Shown: piece after piece, positions 1 through 8,852 of the stretch
Position numbering within the stretch: position 1 is the stretch's first letter
Layout: the number at the start of each line of letters is the position of its first letter
From: Rhizobiales bacterium 64-17
GTDB lineage: Bacteria; Pseudomonadota; Alphaproteobacteria; Rhizobiales; Xanthobacteraceae
Direction: 5' to 3'
Assembly: GCA_001899285.1 (NCBI GenBank)
Contig: MKWA01000008.1
Span: 1-64,000, forward strand
DNA: 64,000 bases
Notes under the pieces: generated by a model
Told to the model about the DNA's origin: nothing
Seen by the model: only the letters and a program-made list of their open reading frames with translations
The model's database searches: none
Program-made: the position numbers and the translations under genes

Positions 1-182
1 GGCGGCGGCAGATCATGCTCGACGATTCCGACGTGCATCACCATCGTCATTCCAAGGCGGCGGTGGGCGGTGTCGCCGCAGCGGCGATCGGCGACCCGGC
101 GGTGTTCGTCTCGGTCGACGCCATGCACCAGGGACCGCATGGCGGTGGCCCGGTTATTGCTATCATCGACGCGGGTGAGTGA
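1..182 (+). CDS. Ring-opening amidohydrolase (cyanuric acid hydrolase/barbiturase family), C-terminal 59 residues
   Basis: Only the 3' end is in the window; the frame open from base 3 runs to a TGA at 180-182. The order [27 protein letters not shown] matches the tail of the AtzD/TrzD/barbiturase fold (from memory, Pseudomonas AtzD has MLSDSD, RHARA and HQGPAGGGP at the same places). These cytoplasmic enzymes hydrolyse the cyclic amide of cyanuric acid or barbiturate. Most of the catalytic Ser/Lys residues lie upstream and cannot be checked. An importer permease follows 75 bp downstream on the same strand, so it probably heads or continues the catabolic operon. The family is well supported by the tail alone; the substrate is not determinable. 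Confidence 0.85.
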   Translation, partial: RRQIMLDDSDVHHHRHSKAAVGGVAAAAIGDPAVFVSVDAMHQGPHGGGPVIAIIDAGE

Positions 183-257
183 CGTCCGGGTTGGAACAAT
201 TCGGGTGGGACGCCGCCTCGCATAGCGGGGCGGCGTGACGGCCAACGGAGGGCGGTT

Positions 258-911
258 ATGGATTTCCAGTGGGATATTTTCGTTGAAGCGATCCCCGCGC
301 TCCTTGGCGGCGCCTGGCTGACCATTCAACTCACCATCATCTCGGTGGCGATCGGTCTGGCGCTCGGCCTCTTCGTGGCGCTTGGCCGCGTCTCGGCCAA
401 TCCGGTGACCAGCAAACTGGCGGCGGCTTACACCACCGCGATGCGCGGCATCCCGCTGCTGGTCACGCTGATGTTCCTTTATTACGGCTTGCCGTCCGCC
501 GGTCTCCAGTTGTCCGCGTTCACCGTCGCGGTGATCGCGCTGGCGGTGACGAACGCAGCCTATGTGGCCGAGATCATCCGCGCCGGTATCCAGTCGATTG
601 ACCGGGGACAGATGCGCGCGGCGCGCTCGCTCGGCATGTCCTACGGACTGGCGATGCGCCGAATCATCCTGCCGCAGGTGGTGCGCCGTGTATTGCCGCC
701 GATCACCAATGAATCGATCACGCTGCTCAAGAATACGGCGCTGGTCTCGACCATCGCGCTCAGCGAACTGCTCCGGTCCGGCCTCGAGGTCATGACCTGG
801 AAGGCCAACACGTTCAGCCCGTTTGCCGGTGTCGCTCTCATGTATCTGATGATGACGCTGCCGATGATCTGGTTCGTCTCCCGCCTCGAAAAGCGGTTCG
901 CCATCCCGTGA
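258..911 (+). CDS. Polar amino-acid-type ABC transporter permease
   Basis: This is a 217-residue integral membrane permease of the HisM/GltK type. It has about five hydrophobic segments and the family coupling loop near residues 112-135 (AARSLGMSYGLAMRRIILPQ), which contacts the ATPase. A good ribosome site, GGAGG at 246-250, precedes the ATG. Its stop overlaps the GTG of the next gene (GTGA), showing translational coupling. With the binding protein at 2249 and the ATPase at 3043 it makes a complete one-permease importer. Because it is embedded among amidohydrolases, it likely imports the heterocyclic or amide substrate of this cluster rather than an amino acid; that is inference. Confidence 0.9.
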   Translation: MDFQWDIFVEAIPALLGGAWLTIQLTIISVAIGLALGLFVALGRVSANPVTSKLAAAYTTAMRGIPLLVTLMFLYYGLPSAGLQLSAFTVAVIALAVTNAAYVAEIIRAGIQSIDRGQMRAARSLGMSYGLAMRRIILPQVVRRVLPPITNESITLLKNTALVSTIALSELLRSGLEVMTWKANTFSPFAGVALMYLMMTLPMIWFVSRLEKRFAIP

Positions 912-2242
912 CCTCGGTAACTCGCAACATGCCGCTGACCGTAGCCAATGGCATCGTTGCGACGCTCGATGCGTCGGCGCGGGTGTTGATGCGGGAGAAT
1001 GTGGTGGTCGAGGGTGGGCTGATCGCCTCGGCCGGCGGCCACGATGTCAGAGGCGAAACCCTCAACGCATCCGGCGGCATCGTCATGCCGGGCCTGTTGA
1101 ACTCGCACTGTCATTCGCCGGAGACGCTGGCGCGCGGCGTCGTCGATCGCATCATCTATGAGGACTGGATCGGCGCGGTCTGGCCGCCGCTCGATCAACT
1201 TACCCCGGAGCAGATTCGCGTCGCGGTGCTGCTGGGCTGTGCCGAGATGCTGCATTCGGGAACGACGGCGGTGGTCGATCACTTCCGGCAGACGCCGATG
1301 CGGCTTGAGGCTGTCGAAGCGGCTGTGGCAGCCTATCGCGAGGCGGGGATGCGGTGCGCGATCGCGATCATGGTGCGCGACCGGTCCGTTCCCGCATGGG
1401 TCACGGACAAGGGCGGCGATATTTCCGAACTCCTCGGTGCCGCGATCGACACGTGGCATGATCCGGACAGCCTGATCACCGTTATGCTGGCGCCCTCGGC
1501 GCCGCACCGCTGCACTGACGCGCTACTCCGGCGGGTGGGGGAGATTGCGGCCGACCGTGATCTGTTCATGCAGATGCACGTCGACGAAAATCAATCGCAG
1601 CGCCATGAGGCGAATGGAATCTACGGTCATTCGAGCATCAGGCATCTCGATTCCCTGGGGCTGCTCGACCGGCGGTTAAGCCTGGCGCACTGCGTCTGGG
1701 TCGATGACGTGGATCTCAGCCTGCTGGCCGGACACGACGTCACGGTGGTGCACAACCCCGTGAGTAATCTGCGGCTTGGCAGTGGTGTCGCGCCGATTCC
1801 GGAGATGCTGGAGCGTGGCATTGCCGTGACGCTCGGCGCCGATGGCGCCGCCAGCAACGACAGCCAGAGCATGCTGGAGGTGATGAAGCTGGCGAGCCTG
1901 CTGCCCGGAACGTCCGGGGTCAGTCCGCGGCCGACCGCCCCCGACATCCTCGCCATGACCACCGGCACGGCAGCGGCACGGTTCGGCATGGAAGATGTCG
2001 GCAGGATCGCTCCCGGCCAGAAAGCCGACCTCGTCGTGTTCGAGGGAAACGATCCGCGCCTGCACCCGCTCAACGATGTGCATCAGCAGATCGTGTTCGC
2101 CGGCGCTGGAATTCGCGCTCGACATGTCGTCATTGACGGCCGCGTGGTGGTGCGAAACGGGAAAATACAGACGTTCGACGAAGAGGCGTTGCTGCGCGAA
2201 GCGGATGAATTCCGTGCCTTCCAACAGAAAAAATATATGTGA
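908..2242 (+). CDS. Amidohydrolase superfamily protein, deaminase/chlorohydrolase type
   Basis: This is a 444-residue subtype-III metal hydrolase of the SsnA/TrzN/guanine-deaminase branch. The metal ligands are visible: H67 and H69 in NSHCHSPE (the usual HxH here has Cys between the histidines), the Glu-containing MHVDENQ, the His of LAHCVWV, and the Asp of LGADGAASND. Members hydrolyse exocyclic amino or chloro groups from purine, pyrimidine or triazine rings. The GTG at 908 overlaps the permease stop; an ATG at 929 (MPLTVANG) is an equally plausible start. The C-terminal FGMEDVGRIAPGQKADLVVF is the family's typical composite beta-domain return. The exact substrate cannot be assigned. Confidence 0.88.
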   Translation: MTSVTRNMPLTVANGIVATLDASARVLMRENVVVEGGLIASAGGHDVRGETLNASGGIVMPGLLNSHCHSPETLARGVVDRIIYEDWIGAVWPPLDQLTPEQIRVAVLLGCAEMLHSGTTAVVDHFRQTPMRLEAVEAAVAAYREAGMRCAIAIMVRDRSVPAWVTDKGGDISELLGAAIDTWHDPDSLITVMLAPSAPHRCTDALLRRVGEIAADRDLFMQMHVDENQSQRHEANGIYGHSSIRHLDSLGLLDRRLSLAHCVWVDDVDLSLLAGHDVTVVHNPVSNLRLGSGVAPIPEMLERGIAVTLGADGAASNDSQSMLEVMKLASLLPGTSGVSPRPTAPDILAMTTGTAAARFGMEDVGRIAPGQKADLVVFEGNDPRLHPLNDVHQQIVFAGAGIRARHVVIDGRVVVRNGKIQTFDEEALLREADEFRAFQQKKYM

Positions 2243-2248
2243 GGACGC

Positions 2249-3040
2249 ATGCCGACGACAGGGTCACTGAACAAGATTGGATTGGCGGTCGCGCTGCTGG
2301 GAGCCATTGTTTTGTCCAGCCTTCCGATCGCCGGCGCGCGTGCCGATGCCCTTGAGCAGATCAAGAAGGCCGGCGAGGTGAAGATCGCCAATTCAGGCGT
2401 CTATCCGCCGTTCGAGTTTAAGGAAGGAGCGACGCTGGTCGGGTTCGATATCGATCTGTCGAATCTCGTCGCACGCGAAATGGGCGTGAAGGCCAATATC
2501 TCGGTGGTGGATTTCAAGGGGCTGATCCCGGCGCTGAAAAGCGGGAAAGCGGATCTGCTGATTTCGGCGATGACGCATACGCCTGCGCGCGCCGAGCAGG
2601 TGGCTTTCTCCAATTCCTATTACGATACGGCGGTGGCCATCGCTGTCCGCGACGACAGGACCAATCTCAAGGCCAAGGATCAACTGGCCGGCCTGACACT
2701 GGGCGCCGAACTCGGCACCACTGGCGAACGGGAGGCGCGGAGCGTCAATGGCGTCAAGGAAGTGAAAACCTACGACACGCTGATGCTTGCTTTGCGCGAC
2801 CTTGAAATCGGCCGGATCGATGCGATCATCAGCAATCTGCCGCCGCTGCAATATCTCATTCACAAGAACTTCAAGCGGGTGCGGGTCACGGGCACATACG
2901 ACGCCGGCTGGGTCGGGATCAACGTGAATCCGAGCGAGACGGCCTTGCTGGCGGAGGTCAATCGCATCCTCGCCAAGCTGAAGGCCAGCGGCGAGCTGGA
3001 TGCGCTCAAGGTCAAGTGGTTCGGCGAGGCGGGAAAGTAG
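2249..3040 (+). CDS. ABC transporter substrate-binding protein, family 3
   Basis: This is a 263-residue periplasmic receptor of the amino-acid/ectoine type (SBP_bac_3). A signal peptide is visible (hydrophobic residues 8-30, likely cleavage after GARADA). The mature start, [20 protein letters not shown], and the block [15 protein letters not shown] are hallmarks of the family. It lies 6 bp after the amidohydrolase and 2 bp before the ATPase start, so it is part of one tight operon. It probably delivers the cluster's substrate to the permease encoded at 258. Ligand identity cannot be read from the sequence. Confidence 0.92.
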   Translation: MPTTGSLNKIGLAVALLGAIVLSSLPIAGARADALEQIKKAGEVKIANSGVYPPFEFKEGATLVGFDIDLSNLVAREMGVKANISVVDFKGLIPALKSGKADLLISAMTHTPARAEQVAFSNSYYDTAVAIAVRDDRTNLKAKDQLAGLTLGAELGTTGEREARSVNGVKEVKTYDTLMLALRDLEIGRIDAIISNLPPLQYLIHKNFKRVRVTGTYDAGWVGINVNPSETALLAEVNRILAKLKASGELDALKVKWFGEAGK

Positions 3041-3042
3041 AC

Positions 3043-3810
3043 ATGTCGCATCTCATTCGCGTCTCCGGACTGCACAAATCATACGGTCCGCTCCACGTTC
3101 TCAAGGGCATCGACATGACCGTCGAGCCCGGCGAGGTGGTGTGCGTCATCGGCCCGAGCGGGTCGGGTAAGAGCACGTTGTTGAACTGTCTGAACTTTCT
3201 CGAACCCTATGGTCCCGGCGAAGTCTGGATCGACGGCATGCTGGTCGGTTACGAGAAGAGGTCGGACGGCTCGATGGTCAAGGTCGCCGATCACAAACTC
3301 AACGCGACGCGCACCGCGATCGGCATCGTCTTCCAGCAGTTCAACCTGTTCCCGCATCTCAAGGTGATCGAGAATATCATCGAGGCGCCGGTGCGCGTGC
3401 GCAAGATTCCCGCGCAGCAGGCGCGCGACAAGGCGTGTGAACTGCTGACAAAGGTCGGTCTGGCTGACAAGGCCGAAGCCTACCCCTCGCAACTTTCGGG
3501 CGGTCAGCAGCAGCGCGTCGCCATCGCCCGCGCGCTGGCGATGGAGCCGAAGGTCATGCTGTTCGATGAAGTCACCTCGGCGCTCGATCCGGAGCTGGTC
3601 GGCGAGGTGCTCGGAGTGATGAAGGGCCTTGCCCGCGACGGGATGACCATGTTCGTCGTCACGCACGAAATGGCGTTCGCGCGCGAGGTGGCGGATCGCG
3701 TGGTGTTCATGGCCGATGGCGAAATCGTCGAGCAGGGTCCGCCGTCGGAGATTTTCGGCAATCCGCGCAGCGAGCGGTTGCGCAATTTCCTCGGCCGGTT
3801 TCGTGGGTGA
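3043..3810 (+). CDS. Polar amino-acid-type ABC transporter ATP-binding protein
   Basis: This is a 255-residue ATPase of the HisP/GlnQ family. It has Walker [10 protein letters not shown] (about 37-45), the Q-loop QQFNLFPH, the signature [15 protein letters not shown], Walker B VMLFDE with the D-loop SALDPE, and the H-loop VTHEM. I place the start at ATG 3043, 2 bp after the binding-protein stop; an upstream GTG at 3016 would overlap that gene and add nine unconserved residues. The stop overlaps a GTG at 3807 belonging to the next frame. It energises import of the cluster's substrate. Confidence 0.92.
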   Translation: MSHLIRVSGLHKSYGPLHVLKGIDMTVEPGEVVCVIGPSGSGKSTLLNCLNFLEPYGPGEVWIDGMLVGYEKRSDGSMVKVADHKLNATRTAIGIVFQQFNLFPHLKVIENIIEAPVRVRKIPAQQARDKACELLTKVGLADKAEAYPSQLSGGQQQRVAIARALAMEPKVMLFDEVTSALDPELVGEVLGVMKGLARDGMTMFVVTHEMAFAREVADRVVFMADGEIVEQGPPSEIFGNPRSERLRNFLGRFRG

Positions 3811-3815
3811 TAGCG

Positions 3816-5078
3816 ATGACTGAACAGGCTCCCGTCGATCTCATCGTCAAGAATGCGCGCCCGTGGGGCAAGGACAAGCCGCAGGATTTCGCCTTCGCGG
3901 GTGGCCGCTATGTCGATGCCAGCACGGCGAAGGCGGCGGACGGCGCGCACGTGATCGATGCCAAGGGCAAGATGGCGATACCGGGTTTTGTCGAGCCGCA
4001 TATTCATCTCGACAAGGCGCTCATCAATGAGGACGTTCGCGTCAACGTCTCCGGGACGCTGTCGGAGGCGATCGAGATCATCTGGGAGCGCAAGAAGCGC
4101 TACACCGTCGAGGATATTGTCGGGCGGGCCGGGCGTGTCATCCGCTCCGCGGTCTCCAACGGCGTTACCCGCATGCGCTCGCATGTGGACGTGGACAATA
4201 TCGGCGGGTTGAAGCCGCTGGAGGGCGTGCTGGAGGCGCGGCGGCGTTACGCCGGCCTGATCGATCTGGAGATCGTCGCATTCCCACAGGAGGGCATCCT
4301 CAAGAATCCGGGAACCGAGAAGCTGCTGTATGAGGCGATGGAAATGGGCGCCGACGTAGTCGGCGGCATGCCGTTCAACGAGGCGTCACCGGAGGACAGC
4401 CGCGAGCATATCCGCATCGCCTTCGATATCGCGCAGAAATACGATGCGGACGTCGACATGCACGTCGACGAAACCGACAACCCGCAGGCGCGGACCCTGG
4501 AAATGTTCGCGCGGATGACGATCGACCGCGGTTGGCACGGGCGAGTTACCTCCGGCCACACCTGTGCGCTCGCCGCCTATCCGGATGATTATGCCGCCCG
4601 CGTGATCGCGCTCGTCAAAGAGGCGGGTATGAACATGATCACAAATCCAGCCACCAACCTGATGCTCCAAGGTCGCACCGACAAACAGCCGATCCGGCGT
4701 GGGATCACGCGGGTGAAGGAGTTGCTCGCGGCAGGCGTGAACGTGTCGTTCGGGCAGGATTGCGTGAAGGATACGTTCTATCCATTCGGCCGCGCGGATT
4801 CGCTGGAAGTGGTGCTCATCACCGCGCACGCCGCGCACCTCAGTCAACCGGCCGAGATTGAGGAAGCCTTCGCCATGCCGACGCGCAACGCGGCGAAGCT
4901 CCTGCGGCTCGATGATTACGGCATGGCGCCCGGCTGCCCCGGCGATCTGGTGATCCTGGACGCGACGTCGGCGGCCGACGCGATCACGCAGCAGGCCGAT
5001 CGGCTTTTCGTCGTCAAGAATGGACGTGTCGTCGCCGAAACGATCACCGAGCGCAAGTTGCACTGGCAGGACAACTGA
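3816..5078 (+). CDS. Cytosine-deaminase/AtzC-like amidohydrolase
   Basis: This is a 420-residue amidohydrolase closest in motif order to CodA and N-isopropylammelide hydrolase (AtzC). It has PGFVEPHIHLDKAL with H62 and H64, DMHVDETDNP, the metal-binding region SGHTCALAAY, TNPATNLMLQGR and SFGQDCVKDTFYPFG carrying the catalytic Asp. CodA has HCDE, SHTT and FGHDDV at the matching places, so the equivalents here (HVDE, GHTC, FGQDCV) suggest a different ring substrate. ATG 3816 is preferred; GTG 3807, overlapping the ATPase stop, is the alternative. It is predicted to remove an exocyclic amine or alkylamine from a ring in the cytoplasm. Confidence 0.87.
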   Translation: MTEQAPVDLIVKNARPWGKDKPQDFAFAGGRYVDASTAKAADGAHVIDAKGKMAIPGFVEPHIHLDKALINEDVRVNVSGTLSEAIEIIWERKKRYTVEDIVGRAGRVIRSAVSNGVTRMRSHVDVDNIGGLKPLEGVLEARRRYAGLIDLEIVAFPQEGILKNPGTEKLLYEAMEMGADVVGGMPFNEASPEDSREHIRIAFDIAQKYDADVDMHVDETDNPQARTLEMFARMTIDRGWHGRVTSGHTCALAAYPDDYAARVIALVKEAGMNMITNPATNLMLQGRTDKQPIRRGITRVKELLAAGVNVSFGQDCVKDTFYPFGRADSLEVVLITAHAAHLSQPAEIEEAFAMPTRNAAKLLRLDDYGMAPGCPGDLVILDATSAADAITQQADRLFVVKNGRVVAETITERKLHWQDN

Positions 5079-5137
5079 TACTGGCGGCGCTCGGCCGTCT
5101 GCAGAACCAACAACAAAAACGATCTGGAGTTTGATCA

Positions 5138-6250
5138 ATGTCTCATATCGATGGATTGCGCATCGTCGGTTACTTCGACTGCCCCGGTGGCGGGCAGATC
5201 GTGGTCAACAAGAACACCGCTTATGTCGGCCACATCAAGCCGCCGAACGGAACGTCGATTGTCGATGTCAGCGATCCTTCCAAGCCACGCCTCATTGCCG
5301 AAGTCAAAACCCCGGAACAAACGCTGTCGCATAAGGTTCGCGTCGAGAACGACGTGATGCTGGTCAACCGGGAGGTTTACCCGATCGGCCGCAAGGATCC
5401 GGATTTCAAGGGCGGCCTCGAAGTCTTCGACGTCTCAACACCGTCGAAACCGCGGCATATCGCGACGTGGCAGACGCGGGGTATGCACCGCTTCACGTTC
5501 GACGGGCGCTATGTCTACGGCTCTCCGGAAATGGACGGGTATCTCGGCAACATCGTCCAAATCATCGACTTCGCGAAGCCCGACAAGCCGGAAGAAGTCG
5601 GCCGGTGGTGGATGCCGGGCCAATGGGCGGCGGGCGGTGAAATGCCGACCTGGAAGGGGACGGACCATCGTTGCCATCATCCGATGCGCGTCGGCAACCG
5701 CCTTTACACCAGCTACTGGCACGGCGGTTTTGTCATTCTCAACATCGACGACATGACCAAGCCGAAGTTCGTCTCCGGTCTCGACTGGAGTCCGCCGTTT
5801 CCGTGGCCGACGCACACGGCGCTGCCGGTGCCGTTCCTGCTGCGCGGCCGCCGCGTCATGCTGGTCGCGGACGAGGATGTGGGTCGGTTGGCCGGACCGA
5901 CATCGCCGTCGTTCCTGTGGCTGGTCGATATCACCGATGAAACCCGGCCGATGCCGTTCGCGAGTTTCCAGGTCGAGGATGAAGACGGTTTGCCGAAAGA
6001 GGACTACACCGGTCTGCATCAGTTCTGCGAGGATATTCGCAGCACCGAGATTCCGATCGCCTGGTTCGCGCGCGGCTTGCGGATCGTCGATATTGCCAAC
6101 CCGCATGCACCGAAGCAGGTCGCGTCGTTCATGCCGCCGGTGCCGGAAGGGGCCACGCGCGTGCAGAGCAACGACGTCTGCTACGATTCGCGCGGACTGA
6201 TCTATCTGATCGACCGGTCGCGCGGCTTCTATATCCTCGAGCGGATCTAG
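5138..6250 (+). CDS. LVIVD-repeat beta-propeller protein
   Basis: This is a 370-residue protein built of repeated blades with the LVIVD pattern: TSIVDVSDPSKPRLIAEV, GLEVFDVSTPSKPRHIATW, GFVILNIDDMTKPKFVSGL, WLVDITDETRPMPFASF and GLRIVDIANPHAPKQVASF. No signal peptide is evident, so it is probably cytoplasmic. A GGAG site at 5126-5129 supports the start. It follows the AtzC-like gene by 59 bp, so it is probably in the same operon. LVIVD proteins have no general assigned activity. Conserved His/Cys/Trp blocks such as DHRCHHPMR and GLHQFCED could bind metal or substrate, but this is only suggestive. Confidence 0.8.
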   Translation: MSHIDGLRIVGYFDCPGGGQIVVNKNTAYVGHIKPPNGTSIVDVSDPSKPRLIAEVKTPEQTLSHKVRVENDVMLVNREVYPIGRKDPDFKGGLEVFDVSTPSKPRHIATWQTRGMHRFTFDGRYVYGSPEMDGYLGNIVQIIDFAKPDKPEEVGRWWMPGQWAAGGEMPTWKGTDHRCHHPMRVGNRLYTSYWHGGFVILNIDDMTKPKFVSGLDWSPPFPWPTHTALPVPFLLRGRRVMLVADEDVGRLAGPTSPSFLWLVDITDETRPMPFASFQVEDEDGLPKEDYTGLHQFCEDIRSTEIPIAWFARGLRIVDIANPHAPKQVASFMPPVPEGATRVQSNDVCYDSRGLIYLIDRSRGFYILERI

Positions 6251-6270
6251 CGAGCAGTTGTTGGTGAGCG

Positions 6271-6295
6271 GGCGGCGATAGCGCCGCTCGCCGCC
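6271..6295. terminator. GC-rich hairpin between convergent genes
   Basis: Arms GGCGGCG (6271-6277) and CGCCGCC (6289-6295) flank an 11-nt loop in the 79-bp gap between the convergent LVIVD and LysR genes. There is no T-run on either side, so this is at best a weak bidirectional terminator. Confidence 0.3.
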
Positions 6296-6329
6296 GGCGC
6301 GGATTGAAGAAGAGCTGCGGCGCCAGCGC

Positions 6330-7247
6330 TCAAGCTTTGCCCGCCGGCTGCAGCAGCCAGTTGATCAGGGTCTTCTTGCGGCGGGACAGCGCCTGCCGCG
6401 AGTGATAGGCGCTGATCGTCATCGTCGCGGCATTGCCGATCGGGCGCTGCTCGATCAAGCCGAGCTTGATGGCGTCGTCGGCCGATCCGGTCGGAATGAT
6501 CGCGATCCCCGTTCCGGTCTGCACCATCATCTTGATGGTCTCGACATTGTCGACGATGGCGCGGATGCGCGGCTGGATCCCTAGATCGGTGAACATCTTA
6601 TGGACGATCTGGCCATAGCCGATCGACAGCTCGTTCATGATGATCGGCTCATGCGCGAGCATGGCAATGTCGATGGCGCGGCCTTCTTCGGCCAGCGGAT
6701 GCGCCTTGGGCAGGATCAAGGTGAAATCCAGCGTCAGCAGTGGCGTTCCGACGAGGCCGGTCGGCACGCGATCCGGTCCGACATCGACCACCAGCCCGAG
6801 GTCGATCTTGTCTTCGCACAGCGCATCGAACACCAGCCGGGTCGGCGTGGTGCGGATTTCCAGATGAAGGTTGGACGGGAAGGGCGACCGCGGAAACAGA
6901 TGTGGGATCAGCGCCGGCGCGAGGCCCGATCCCATGCCGAGCACCAGGGATTCCACATCGGCGCCGCTGAGGCGGCGGGCCACGTCGCCGAGCTTCATCA
7001 GGTCGGAAAAGACGTGCTCGGCCTCGTAGAGAAACATCCGGCCGCGCTCGGTCTGCTCGATGCCCCGGCTGGTGCGGCGGAACAGATCGAAGCCGATGCG
7101 GGTCTCGAGTAGCTTGATCTGCTCCGACACCGCCGACTGGGTGATGTTGAGCTGATTGGCGGCCTTGGTGAAGCTGCGTTCGCTGGCGACGGCAAGCGCG
7201 TAGCGAATCTGCCTGATCTCCATCCAAAGCTCGATCTGGGATGCCAT
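6330..7247 (-). CDS. LysR-family transcriptional regulator
   Basis: This is a typical LysR regulator of about 305 residues. The N-terminal winged helix-turn-helix reads RYALAVASERSFTKAANQLNITQSAVSEQIKLLE, here given in two pieces: RYALAVASERSFTKAAN and QLNITQSAVSEQIKLLE. A periplasmic-binding-protein-like effector domain follows. ATG 7247 is chosen because GGACGAG precedes it; ATG 7223 (MEIRQIRYAL) matches the usual LysR start and is a real alternative. It is divergent from the amidase at 7378 and convergent with the importer/amidohydrolase operon. By family habit it should control the divergent gene and perhaps the whole island in response to a pathway intermediate; AtzR plays this role for atzDEF. 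This is inference. Confidence 0.9.
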   Translation of the reverse strand: MASQIELWMEIRQIRYALAVASERSFTKAANQLNITQSAVSEQIKLLETRIGFDLFRRTSRGIEQTERGRMFLYEAEHVFSDLMKLGDVARRLSGADVESLVLGMGSGLAPALIPHLFPRSPFPSNLHLEIRTTPTRLVFDALCEDKIDLGLVVDVGPDRVPTGLVGTPLLTLDFTLILPKAHPLAEEGRAIDIAMLAHEPIIMNELSIGYGQIVHKMFTDLGIQPRIRAIVDNVETIKMMVQTGTGIAIIPTGSADDAIKLGLIEQRPIGNAATMTISAYHSRQALSRRKKTLINWLLQPAGKA

Positions 7248-7377
7248 TTCTCGTCCGTTCAAGGGTGGAATCGGGGGCAGCCATCGGGCGGCCCGATAGC
7301 CGCATCATCAATTGTTGTTGGACAGGTCCGGCCGGCTACGAAAAGCTTTGTGCCGAAAACCGGAGTGCCGAAGCCTC

Positions 7378-8787
7378 ATGATGAATGTCTCACGCACCTC
7401 CGCAGTCGAGTTGGCGACCCGTATCAAGCAGAGAGACGTCTCTCCTGTCGAGGTGCTTGATGCGCATCTGGAGACCATCGCGGTCCAGAATCCGAAATTT
7501 AATGCGATTGTCACCCTGGCGGAAGACAAGGCGCGATTAGCCGCAAAGGCCGCCGAGGCCGCCGTTCTAAACAATGAAACGCTTGGGCCGCTGCACGGCC
7601 TGCCGGTGGTGATCAAGGATGTCACCCTGACGGCCGGCATCCGGACAACCTACGGTTCGCCGCTCTACAAGGATTTCGTGCCGGATGAGGATGCCGCGGT
7701 GGTCGCGCGCCTGCGCCGTGCGGGCGCCATCATCCTCGGAAAGACTAACGTGCCGGAGTTCGCGACCGGCGCCAACACCGTCAACCCGCTGTTCGGCGCC
7801 ACGCGCAATCCGTGGAATCCGGAATTGAGTCCCGCCGGTTCGTCGGGCGGCTCGGCGGTGGCGGTGGCGAGCGGCATGGTGCCGATCGCGCACGGCACCG
7901 ACTTCGGATGCTCGGTGCGCATTCCGGCGTCGTTCTGCGGCATCGTCGGGGTCCGCACCACCGGCGATCTCATTCCCAACGAAGGCATGCGCCTGCCGTG
8001 GGACACCGGTCAGGTGCACGGACCGTTGGCGCGCTCGGCGGAAGATGCGGCGCTGATGCTCGATGGCATGGTCGGGCTCGATCCGTTGTGGCCGGCATCG
8101 GCAATGCCGCCGTGGTCGAGCGCGCTCGCCGAGGTGCAGCGCACCGACAATGCCAAGGGTCTGCGCGTCGCTTATGTCTCGGACATTTCCGGCCTCGGCG
8201 TCGACAAAGATGTCGACGATCTCTGCCGCGCGGCGGCGAAGCGTCTCGCGGACGACGGCGCGGCCGTCGAGGAGATCACGTTCAACGTCTCCGAAGGGAT
8301 CGACGCCTACAAGGTGCTGCGCGGTCAGTGGATGGTTGGGCAGCAGCTCGAGCGCATGGCGATGCTGCCGGAGTTCGGTCCGAACCTGGCCGGCAATATC
8401 CGCGATGGTCTCAAGCTGACGGTCGAAGATATCGCCAAGGCGGAAGCGGTTCGCGAGAAGTGCTTGAAGAAATTCCGCGATCTCCTATCGCGTTACGATT
8501 TCCTGCTGACGCCGACCGCGCCGGTGACACCTTATCCGGTCGTGAAGAATTTTCCCGACCTGATCGGCGGCAAGCGCCTGGACAATTACATCGACTGGGT
8601 TGCATCCAACTTCCTCGTCACGATGGTCGGTTTCCCCGCCGGATCGGTCCCGTGCGGGAAGACCGCTGCGAACCTGCCGGTCGGCTTGCAGATCGTCGGT
8701 CCGCGTTTTTCCGAACCGCGCATCCTCGGTCTGTCAAAACTCGTGCAGCGCCGCGCGTCGGTCGGCTGGCCGACATTCGCCGGATAG
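7378..8787 (+). CDS. Amidase signature family hydrolase
   Basis: This is a 469-residue amidase with the Ser-cisSer-Lys triad: K80 in GLPVVIKDV, the SPAGSSGGSA block near 151-160, and nucleophile S179 in DFGCSVRIPA (most relatives have GGS here). ATG 7378 or the adjacent ATG 7381 is the start; the in-frame TTG at 7312 would add a basic leader with no support. It probably acts in the cytoplasm on a linear amide or ureido product of ring opening, the role of AtzE or ureidomalonase in related pathways. That assignment rests on context. It is divergent from the LysR gene. Confidence 0.9.
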   Translation: MMNVSRTSAVELATRIKQRDVSPVEVLDAHLETIAVQNPKFNAIVTLAEDKARLAAKAAEAAVLNNETLGPLHGLPVVIKDVTLTAGIRTTYGSPLYKDFVPDEDAAVVARLRRAGAIILGKTNVPEFATGANTVNPLFGATRNPWNPELSPAGSSGGSAVAVASGMVPIAHGTDFGCSVRIPASFCGIVGVRTTGDLIPNEGMRLPWDTGQVHGPLARSAEDAALMLDGMVGLDPLWPASAMPPWSSALAEVQRTDNAKGLRVAYVSDISGLGVDKDVDDLCRAAAKRLADDGAAVEEITFNVSEGIDAYKVLRGQWMVGQQLERMAMLPEFGPNLAGNIRDGLKLTVEDIAKAEAVREKCLKKFRDLLSRYDFLLTPTAPVTPYPVVKNFPDLIGGKRLDNYIDWVASNFLVTMVGFPAGSVPCGKTAANLPVGLQIVGPRFSEPRILGLSKLVQRRASVGWPTFAG

Positions 8788-8852
8788 CGATCGGGGAGAT
8801 TGGCATGGGGCATCGTCATCGAAGCGCGACGAACGAGCCCTTCGGTTTCATC

